DNA of 64,000 bases from JALZKA01 sp033856515 (GTDB lineage Bacteria; Actinomycetota; Thermoleophilia; Solirubrobacterales; 70-9). The translations under genes were made by a program, and so were the position numbers. The DNA is taken from assembly GCA_033856515.1 (NCBI GenBank), contig JAWVEY010000047.1, forward strand, positions 83,300 to 147,299, given 5' to 3'. The first letter of the stretch is position 1, and each line of letters begins with the position of its first letter. This document shows positions 31,848 through 37,819 of this stretch, piece by piece. A model generated the notes under the pieces. It saw only the letters and a program-made list of their open reading frames with translations. It had not been told where the DNA came from and did no database searches.

Positions 31848-32648
31848 GTCCTCTTCCAGCGTGAGCCCGAAGCCGTCGACGAAGTCCTTCGTCCCTCCGC
31901 GCGGGATCCCAGACTTGAACGGCTCGCCCCCGGACGTAACGCGCTTTCGCAGCTCGGGCGCCCCGTGGAACGAGTCGTCGCCGTCCAGCATCTCCTGCCA
32001 GAGGTAGTCGAAACACATCGCGCTGCCGGGGCTGGTGCCTGCGGCGAACCAGCGGAGGGTCTGGGCAACGCCCTCGGGCTCGAGGTACGGGGCGACGCCG
32101 GACCACAGGACGATTGAGCGGGCAGCGGGATCGAACCCGTGCGCGGCCAGGCGCTCGCCGACGTCCTGCGTGTTGAAGTCGACGTGGACGTAGTTCACGT
32201 GGTCGGGCATCTCGCCGAAGATCGCGTTCAGGCGCTCGGCCTTGACAGCAGCCGTGACGGGGTGGTCGACCTCGAAGAGGGCCGCCGATGAGAGCTCGTC
32301 GCGAAGGCGGTAGCACCGGGAGTCGAGCCCCGCGCCAAGGAGCACGACCTGGCCGGCGCCATCGGCGACCTCGCGGAGGAGCACATCGTCCATGTGCCGG
32401 GTTCGTGCGAGCTCGAACCACAGCGCCCCGGGAAGGACCGACTCGAGGATGCGCGGGCTGAGCCGGCGGACCAGCGGCACCTTGGCGAGCGCGCTCAGCT
32501 TCAGGCCGGGCGCAATGAAGTCCTTCGCCATGTAGTCCGGGTTCCGGATCTCGGGATCGCGAAGCGTCGTCCCGGCCGCGCGAAGCGCACAGGCACCTTC
32601 CGCCGTCGACCGGGCCATCCGGCTCTTCTCAGCCTCACCGAGCGCCAT
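31755..32648 (-). CDS. SAM-dependent methyltransferase, leucine-carboxyl-methyltransferase (TIGR00027) type
   Basis: 297 residues. Class I fold: N-terminal DYMAKDFIAP, SAM loop VVLLGAGLDSRCYRL, acidic strand FEVDHP, and VLWSGVAPYLEPEGV (the family's E/W-GV-x-YL block). Related proteins methylate small polyketide-like or unknown substrates. ATG 32648 is supported by TAGCGT 9 nt upstream. The 3' end overlaps the convergent DUF192 gene by 93 bp; both frames look real because each carries family motifs close to the overlap. Confidence 0.85.
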   Translation of the reverse strand: MALGEAEKSRMARSTAEGACALRAAGTTLRDPEIRNPDYMAKDFIAPGLKLSALAKVPLVRRLSPRILESVLPGALWFELARTRHMDDVLLREVADGAGQVVLLGAGLDSRCYRLRDELSSAALFEVDHPVTAAVKAERLNAIFGEMPDHVNYVHVDFNTQDVGERLAAHGFDPAARSIVLWSGVAPYLEPEGVAQTLRWFAAGTSPGSAMCFDYLWQEMLDGDDSFHGAPELRKRVTSGGEPFKSGIPRGGTKDFVDGFGLTLEEDLGPEDAHERILHHAGEPYGFGGMALVRNPG

Positions 32649-32657
32649 CAGGGCAGC

Positions 32658-32663
32658 ACGCTA
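32658..32663 (-). promoter_or_regulatory. Candidate -10 box for the methyltransferase gene
   Basis: TAGCGT on the minus strand, 9 nt before ATG 32648. Confidence 0.35.
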
Positions 32664-32713
32664 CCGCGCTCGGTGGTCTTGACTATGTCGCGCCGCTCGA
32701 GGAAACTGCACGA

Positions 32714-33391
32714 GTGCAAATGGCAGCCCTTCTGCTCACGTTGATCGCTCTGCTGATAGCCGCGCCCGCGGCAGGGGCCGCGGACCAGCAGATAACGGCC
32801 GAGTCAGCCACCCCTGCGTTCAGCCCCTCCGAAGTGTCGATCCTGGTTGGCGAGAAGGTCACGATCTCGAGGGATGCCGGGGGAGTGTTCGCGCACAACG
32901 CGCACTACGACGACGAGGCCGTTGGATGTCCAGCGACGCCCAGCAGTTCCCCATGGTCGTGCGAGCGGACGTTCCCAGCGCTCGGCAAGTACACGTTCCA
33001 CTGCGACCTCCACGGACCTTCGATGCAGGGGACGGTTCACGTGGTGCCGGAGCTGGCCTTCGGCGAGGAAACGCTCGTATCGCTAGGGCTCGCTGCGAAA
33101 CGGATCCGCGCAAAGGGGCCGCTCCAGGTGAAGGTCACAAATCAGAACGCCTTCCCTATTTCCGGCGAGCTCTCCGGCGAGGCGGGCAAGCAGCCGATCG
33201 AGCTAGGGCCCGAGTCATTCAGCGTTGACGAGAACTCGGAGCAGACCGTCGAGCTTTCACTCCCAAAGGCCGCATCCCACGTGATCAAACGCAAGGGCAA
33301 GCTCAAGGTCGATCTAAGCGCGGAGGTGACCGACCAAGCGGCCAATTCCCGGGAGGCGACGGCCACGGTCACGGTGAGGGAGCGGAAGTAG
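32714..33391 (+). CDS. Secreted plastocyanin-like cupredoxin with C-terminal beta domain
   Basis: 225 residues. Signal peptide ALLLTLIALLIAAPAAGAA. The cupredoxin domain (about 25-110) contains the first copper His in FAHNAHYDDE and the loop YTFHCDLHGPSMQG, giving Cys-x2-His-x3-Met, the other type-1 copper ligands. A second beta-rich domain (about 115-225) is Lys-rich and unassigned. Likely carries electrons or binds copper outside the membrane. The start is GTG 32714 or ATG 32720; GAGGAAA lies further upstream than usual. tRNA-Phe follows 29 bp after its stop. Confidence 0.82.
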   Translation: MQMAALLLTLIALLIAAPAAGAADQQITAESATPAFSPSEVSILVGEKVTISRDAGGVFAHNAHYDDEAVGCPATPSSSPWSCERTFPALGKYTFHCDLHGPSMQGTVHVVPELAFGEETLVSLGLAAKRIRAKGPLQVKVTNQNAFPISGELSGEAGKQPIELGPESFSVDENSEQTVELSLPKAASHVIKRKGKLKVDLSAEVTDQAANSREATATVTVRERK

Positions 33392-33401
33392 CCAGCAGCG
33401 C

Positions 33402-33407
33402 TAGCCT
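33402..33407 (+). promoter_or_regulatory. Candidate -10 box for tRNA-Phe
   Basis: TAGCCT, 13 nt before the mature tRNA end, closely matching the geometry seen at tRNA-Lys. Confidence 0.35.
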
Positions 33408-33420
33408 GTCGGGTCGGTCA

Positions 33421-33493
33421 GGCGAGATAGCTCAGTTGGTAGAGCACACGACTGAAAATCGTGGTGTCCCCGGTTCGATTCCGGGTCTCGCCA
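33421..33493 (+). tRNA. tRNA-Phe (anticodon GAA)
   Basis: Complete cloverleaf. Acceptor GGCGAGA/TCTCGCC, D arm GCTC/GAGC, anticodon stem CACGA/TCGTG with loop CTGAAAA (GAA), T arm CCCGG/CCGGG with loop TTCGATT, discriminator A. CCA is not encoded. Its last 29 bases plus two following bases recur exactly at 33937-33967, and its last 12 bases plus TC within a 13-bp match at 34876, so the gene looks like an integration target. Confidence 0.97.
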
Positions 33494-33495
33494 TC
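33465..33495. repeat. att-like direct repeat, copy 1 (within tRNA-Phe 3' end)
   Basis: 31 bp covering the end of the variable region, T arm, acceptor strand, discriminator and TC. The perfect partner lies 472 bp downstream. Confidence 0.75.
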
Positions 33496-33521
33496 CGGCA
33501 ATGCGAGATACTGCGCGGGCG

Positions 33522-33911
33522 ATGTCGCAGGAGAACATCGGGGTAATGGAGGCTGCGTACGACGCGATCACGCGCAAGGATCTCGACGCGTTCCTCGCTC
33601 TGGCCCATCCGGACATCGAGTTTCGCTCGCTGATCGCCGAGGCCGAGGGCGGCACCTTCCATGGCCACGATGGGGTTCGCGAGTGGTGGGACTCGGTGAT
33701 CCAATCGCTCGATACTCAGCCGAGACCCGAAAGGATCGAGGGATTCCGAGATCGAGGGGTCACCTACCTGCGGCTCTCGGGAAAGGTCGCGGGTGTCGAG
33801 GTGCCGCAGACGATGTGGATGAGCTGGCGAATGAGAGACGGGCAGCTCATCTGGTGGGCCACCTTCCGCAGTGAGGCCGAAGCCCTCGAAGCCGCCGGGC
33901 TGTCGGAGTAG
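33522..33911 (+). CDS. SnoaL-like (NTF2-fold) protein in a repeat-flanked segment
   Basis: 129 residues. Starts MSQENIGVMEAAYDAITRKD, the usual opening of actinobacterial SnoaL-like/NTF2-fold proteins, followed by HPDIEFRSL and GHDGVREWWDS. Family members include small isomerases, cyclases and stress-related proteins; no activity can be assigned. ATG 33522 is preferred over ATG 33501 because MSQEN is the conserved start. The gene is the sole occupant of the 440-bp segment between two 31-bp copies of the tRNA-Phe 3' end, which suggests it arrived or was duplicated by integration. Confidence 0.75.
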   Translation: MSQENIGVMEAAYDAITRKDLDAFLALAHPDIEFRSLIAEAEGGTFHGHDGVREWWDSVIQSLDTQPRPERIEGFRDRGVTYLRLSGKVAGVEVPQTMWMSWRMRDGQLIWWATFRSEAEALEAAGLSE

Positions 33912-33936
33912 CACCGCAGCCCGCTCAGGTGGGCAA

Positions 33937-33967
33937 TGTCCCCGGTTCGATTCCGGGTCTCGCCATC
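33937..33967. repeat. att-like direct repeat, copy 2 (tRNA-Phe 3' fragment)
   Basis: Exact 31-bp copy of 33465-33495 with no 5' tRNA half attached, hence not a functional tRNA. It is the expected footprint of a tRNA-targeted integration. Confidence 0.8.
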
Positions 33968-33978
33968 TCCTGGGTGGG

Positions 33979-34758
33979 TCAGTGCTTGGGCCCTTTGCGG
34001 GTGAACACCACCTCAACCCCGGCCTCGAGCGTTGCTGTCGCGTCGTGGCTGGTGTCGGGCGCACACCCGCCGTCGATGGTGGCGCAGGTCTGGGTGGCAC
34101 CCAAGCTCCTGCTGTCTTCGCCCCTGACAACCTTCTTGCCTTTTTTCAACCCAGGCGGGAGCTCGATGAGGTGCATGTCTACGTACGGCCCGTCGGGAAA
34201 CTGGTTCTGGGCGTCGTCGTAGCCGCCGAAGAACGGGCAGTCGTCGAAGTCAGGGGTCGGGTCGGCGTCCCCCCAATCCAAGCTGACGTTGGTGAGCGAC
34301 TTGCCGGTGAGCTCAAGCTGCGGGAAGCTCGTCTCAAGTCCGAACTCCCCGCAGCCGGTAGTGGGGTCTGACCCGTCGTACTGGTCGCACTCGGGAGCGC
34401 CCGAGGCCTCGTGGGTCATCGTGCCGGTCCGTGCGTGAGAGCTCAAGATGACTTCGGAAACGTCGAGCGTTCCGAGGGAGCCCTTTTGGGCGTACATCAG
34501 AACACGGTCCTTCACTTCGACGGTGTCCCCTCCTTGCCCGTGATCCACACGACTGGTGCACTCGCCTGGCTGCGGGGAGGGGTTGGTGTAGGTGATGTTG
34601 TGGGTCCACGACGTCAGCGCCTCGTAGGTCACCTTGACGATGTACTTGTTGGTCTTCGGCCTTGCCATGGCACTCGGGGCGAGCGCGAGAACGGCGACAA
34701 GGACTCCGAGCACGATCGCGGTGAGCCGGTGAGCCGAAGCAGCGGGCGCGTAGGACAT
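33979..34758 (-). CDS. Secreted protein of unknown function, 259 residues
   Basis: Signal peptide LTAIVLGVLVAVLALAPSAMA, then a beta-rich mature part with paired Cys (PQPGECTSRV, PECDQYDGSDPTTGC, DDCPFFGG, QTCATIDGGCAPD) and a Lys-rich end. No family recognised. Start ATG 34758 has GGGAGGG 4 nt upstream. It lies between tRNA-Phe fragment copies 2 and 3, on the strand opposite to the tRNA, so it may be cargo of a second integrated segment. Confidence 0.68.
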   Translation of the reverse strand: MSYAPAASAHRLTAIVLGVLVAVLALAPSAMARPKTNKYIVKVTYEALTSWTHNITYTNPSPQPGECTSRVDHGQGGDTVEVKDRVLMYAQKGSLGTLDVSEVILSSHARTGTMTHEASGAPECDQYDGSDPTTGCGEFGLETSFPQLELTGKSLTNVSLDWGDADPTPDFDDCPFFGGYDDAQNQFPDGPYVDMHLIELPPGLKKGKKVVRGEDSRSLGATQTCATIDGGCAPDTSHDATATLEAGVEVVFTRKGPKH

Positions 34759-34875
34759 CTTTCCCTCCCGTGGACCGGTCAGGCGGAGGCCAAGCAGGGT
34801 GGCAAGGGCAGAACTGGCTGTCGAAGTCAGGCCGTTCAGCGCCCGTCTAACAGTTGACTCAGCCAGAGTAACACT

Positions 34876-34888
34876 GGGTCTCGCCATC
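34876..34888. repeat. att-like direct repeat, copy 3 (13 bp of tRNA-Phe 3' end)
   Basis: GGGTCTCGCCATC matches the last 13 bp of the 31-bp repeat. Finding a 13-mer by chance this close is unlikely, and it falls just upstream of the secreted-protein gene, where an outer att half-site would be expected. Confidence 0.5.
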
Positions 34889-34890
34889 AG

Positions 34891-34906
34891 GCGCCCGCTC
34901 GGGCGC
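34891..34906 (-). terminator. GC-rich hairpin downstream of the acidic protein gene
   Basis: GCGCCCG / CGGGCGC with a 2-nt centre, 6 nt beyond the stop at 34913 on the minus strand. No T-tract, so a pause or processing hairpin is equally possible. Confidence 0.35.
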
Positions 34907-34912
34907 GCTTCC

Positions 34913-35089
34913 CTAGCCGGCGTCCAGCGCATCGCCCTCGGGATCCGGGACCTCCACGTCCTCGTCGCCCGACTCGTGCGCCTCGAGTTGGTCGCCCATC
35001 TCGGTGGCTTCGTCCTCCATTTCGCTGAATGCGTCGTCGGCGTCGCTCTTTGCCTCGTCGATCTGGCCTTGTGGGTTTTCGTCGCTCAT
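34913..35089 (-). CDS. Small acidic protein, 58 residues
   Basis: MSDENPQGQIDEAKSDADDA followed by a run of Glu/Asp-rich sequence (MEDEATEMGDQLEAHESGDE). Very acidic, no Cys, no hydrophobic segment, probably disordered or helical. Not recognised. ATG 35089 is the natural N-terminus because the upstream frame is antisense to the GH9 gene. Downstream hairpin at 34891. Confidence 0.5.
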   Translation of the reverse strand: MSDENPQGQIDEAKSDADDAFSEMEDEATEMGDQLEAHESGDEDVEVPDPEGDALDAG

Positions 35090-35131
35090 GGGCGACCCGT
35101 ACCCGCATGCCTGCCGCTTAGACCCCGGTAG

Positions 35132-35137
35132 TAGCGT
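35132..35137 (+). promoter_or_regulatory. Candidate -10 box for the GH9 gene
   Basis: TAGCGT, 7 nt before TTG 35145. The placement argues for TTG as the start codon. Confidence 0.45.
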
Positions 35138-35144
35138 CCTCGCC

Positions 35145-36848
35145 TTGGCCTCCAGGGTTTTCCAGCTCAGCGCTTCGATGTTGGTGTGCATCTTCGCTGC
35201 GCCGGCGATCGCGCTCGCGACACCCTCGAAGATCCGGGTCGGCGGCCCCAGCGCGCCGTCGGAGTCGAAGGTTGCGATCGTCGGCTCGGACCGGTCGCGT
35301 GCGACCGACCAGTTCGTAGTCATCGACGGGTCAAGCGCCGTCGTCCTGGAGGGCGAGCTCGAGAAAGCTCCCGGCAAGGCGGCGCCTTGGCGACACGCCT
35401 ACGCCGCCGACTGGAGCGCGATCACGGATCCGGGCACCTACACGATCGAGGTCGGCAAGCTCAGCTCGCGGCCGTGGGTCGTCACGGACGACCCGGCGCT
35501 CGAGGGCATCGACGCGATCCTCGGCTACTTCCGCGCGAACCGTGACGGGACCGAGCCCTCGCCGATCCACGACCCGTCCCACCTGAACGACGCCACAGTC
35601 CACCCAGACTCTCCGGTCGCCCCCGGCACCAAGATCGACATAGACGGCGGGTGGATGGACGCCGGCGACATGCTGCACTTCACGCAGACGACCGCCTTCG
35701 CGACCGCGATGCTCGAGGCGTCGGGTCGGCTTGTTCCCGGGTCGGCGCCAGGCGCGTCGGCGTCACTCTTCGCCGAAGCCGACGTGGGGATCCGCTGGCT
35801 CGTCGATGCGCATCCCGCGCCCGGAGTGTTCGTCGCCCAGGTCGGCGACGAGCGCGACCACGACCTCGGCTTCCGCGATCCGGCCGACGACGACGCGAGC
35901 TCCCTGCCGGGCATCGGCACCCGCTTCGCCTACCCCTCGATGGGAGGCGACCTCGCGGGCAAGGCGGCAGCCGCCCTCGCTCAGGCCTCGATCCGGACCG
36001 GCGACTTCGACCTTCTCAACGCGGCCGAGGAGTGGTACGCGGCTGGGCTGGCGGCGGCGAAGCCCGCGCCTCCGCTCAAGAAGGCCGGCTACCCGAAGTA
36101 CGCCGCCAACTTCTATGCCGCGCCCAACTGGAAGGACTCGATGGCCGCGGGCGCGGCGGAGCTCTACCGCGCTACCTGCGCCGCCGGCGGGTGCAACTCG
36201 GACTACCAGGACGACTTCATCGACTTCGCATCGAGCTCCCAGTCGGGTGCCTACGGCGCGATGGGCGCGGTCGACGACTTCGCCTCCTTTGCCGCCGCGG
36301 AGGTCTGCGGCGCCTTCGGCGACGCGACGACTTGGAGCGCCGAAGCAACCGAGGTGGCCTGCGACCTGCTTTCAGAAAACGGCAAGATCGCGGTGCGCCA
36401 GTCGCGCTCGAATGCATTCGGCATGCCCGGCTACTTCACGTTCGGCACCACGGCGCAGAACGGCGCCGCCGGAGCGCTCGCCGCGCTCGCGACGAGCGGC
36501 CCCGACGGCAACGCAGGCGGATGCAATGCCGCGGCGGGCGCTCGCGACTACCTCCTCGGCCGAAACCCGTTCGGCGCGAGCTTCGTGGTGGGGTACGGCG
36601 ACAACCCTGCCCAGCACCCGCATCACTGGGCCTCGGTGTTCGGCGACGGACTGCCCGACGGCGCGGTCGTGGGTGGGCCCGGGCCGCGCAAGGAGATCGC
36701 CGATCAGGGCTTCAAGCCGAAGGGCCGGTTCAACAAGGGCCCGATCGTCTACGAGGACAGGGCCCAGGACTATGTGACCTCCGAGCCCGCGATCGATTAC
36801 TCGGCATCGTCGATCATGCTGCTGGCCGCGCTCCACGCCCACTGCTGA
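35145..36848 (+). CDS. Secreted glycoside hydrolase family 9 (cellulase-type)
   Basis: 567 residues from TTG 35145. Signal peptide ASRVFQLSASMLVCIFAAPA then IALA. An N-terminal Ig-like CelD_N domain (about 28-115) precedes an (alpha/alpha)6 catalytic domain. GGWMDAGDMLHF holds the two Asp of the GH9 base site, LLGRNPFGASFVVGYGDN and PHHW form the substrate block, and SEPAIDYSAS carries the proton-donor Glu. The family cleaves beta-1,4-glucans; some members act on other beta-glycans. TTG is chosen because it gives a complete signal peptide and has a -10 box 7 nt upstream; ATG 35178 would truncate the signal. Confidence 0.87.
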   Translation: MASRVFQLSASMLVCIFAAPAIALATPSKIRVGGPSAPSESKVAIVGSDRSRATDQFVVIDGSSAVVLEGELEKAPGKAAPWRHAYAADWSAITDPGTYTIEVGKLSSRPWVVTDDPALEGIDAILGYFRANRDGTEPSPIHDPSHLNDATVHPDSPVAPGTKIDIDGGWMDAGDMLHFTQTTAFATAMLEASGRLVPGSAPGASASLFAEADVGIRWLVDAHPAPGVFVAQVGDERDHDLGFRDPADDDASSLPGIGTRFAYPSMGGDLAGKAAAALAQASIRTGDFDLLNAAEEWYAAGLAAAKPAPPLKKAGYPKYAANFYAAPNWKDSMAAGAAELYRATCAAGGCNSDYQDDFIDFASSSQSGAYGAMGAVDDFASFAAAEVCGAFGDATTWSAEATEVACDLLSENGKIAVRQSRSNAFGMPGYFTFGTTAQNGAAGALAALATSGPDGNAGGCNAAAGARDYLLGRNPFGASFVVGYGDNPAQHPHHWASVFGDGLPDGAVVGGPGPRKEIADQGFKPKGRFNKGPIVYEDRAQDYVTSEPAIDYSASSIMLLAALHAHC

Positions 36849-36872
36849 GGCTTGTCAGCGTTCCTCCGCGGG

Positions 36873-36878
36873 TAGGTT
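36873..36878 (+). promoter_or_regulatory. Candidate -10 box for the YihY-family gene
   Basis: TAGGTT, 11 nt before ATG 36890, giving a leader of only a few bases. Confidence 0.3.
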
Positions 36879-36889
36879 CGACTGAATCC

Positions 36890-37810
36890 ATGGTCTCGGT
36901 CAAGCCGACATTCCAAAACCGCAAGCCGCTCGCTGCGCTCAAGGGCGTCGTCGGCGCCTACGGGCGCCTGAAGATCTCCGACCACGCCGCCGCGCTGACC
37001 TACTACTCGATCCTCGCGGTCTTCCCGGCGATGATCGTGTTCGTCTCCCTGCTCGGAATCTTCGGCGACCAGGGCACGATCGATTCGCTGCTCGGGATCA
37101 TCGAGGATCTCGCTCCGGGAGATGCCGCAACGACGTTCGAAGGCGCGATCGAAGGCGCGGTGAACTCGAGCAAGGCCGGCTTGGCGTTTGTGATCGGTGT
37201 TGCACTCGCGCTCTACAGCGCATCGGGGTTCATCGGCGCGTTCAGCCGGGCGACGAACGACATCTACGAGGTGTCCGAAACGCGGCCGTTCTGGAAGACG
37301 CTTCCGCGCCAGGTCGCGTTGACTGCCTTTCTCATGGTTGGGCTCGCCGGCACGCTGCTCGCGCTCATCCTCACGGGGCCGCTCGCCGATGCGATCGGCG
37401 GTCAGATCGGCGTCGGGAACACGTTTCTCGACGTCTTCTCGATCGTCAAGTGGCCGGTGCTCGCGACGGTGGTCTCGGTCCTGTTCGCGATCCTCCTTCA
37501 CGAGGGGCCGAACGTCGACCGCCCGTACCGCGAGCTCGTCCCCGGCGCCTTCCTCGCCATGCTCCTGTGGCTGTTGGCGTCGAGCGCGTTCGCTCTCTAC
37601 GTCGCCAACTTCGGCTCGTACGCGAGCACCTACGGCTCGATCGCGGGTGTGATCATCTTCCTTGTCTGGATGTGGATCTCGAACCTCGCGCTCCTCGTCG
37701 GAGCCACCTTTAACGTCGAGCTCTCCCGCAGCGGGACGCTCATCACCGAGGCCGAGTCGATGGCGGGTGATGAGCCCGCTCAGCGCCCCCCTGGCGCGAC
37801 GGCCATGTGA
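36890..37810 (+). CDS. YihY/BrkB-family integral membrane protein
   Basis: 306 residues, about six hydrophobic helices. Family features: HAAALTYYSILAVFPAMIVF near the N-terminus, YSASGFIGAFSRATNDIYEV, and YGSIAGVIIFLVWMWISNLA near the C-terminus. Formerly misnamed ribonuclease BN; the present view is a transporter or envelope protein of uncertain role. Lies 41 bp after the GH9 gene. Confidence 0.9.
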   Translation: MVSVKPTFQNRKPLAALKGVVGAYGRLKISDHAAALTYYSILAVFPAMIVFVSLLGIFGDQGTIDSLLGIIEDLAPGDAATTFEGAIEGAVNSSKAGLAFVIGVALALYSASGFIGAFSRATNDIYEVSETRPFWKTLPRQVALTAFLMVGLAGTLLALILTGPLADAIGGQIGVGNTFLDVFSIVKWPVLATVVSVLFAILLHEGPNVDRPYRELVPGAFLAMLLWLLASSAFALYVANFGSYASTYGSIAGVIIFLVWMWISNLALLVGATFNVELSRSGTLITEAESMAGDEPAQRPPGATAM

Positions 37811-37819
37811 GGGTGCGGA

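Noticed and set aside
33937..33967. Second tRNA-Phe gene
   Set aside because: Only the T arm and acceptor 3' strand are present; no D or anticodon arm.
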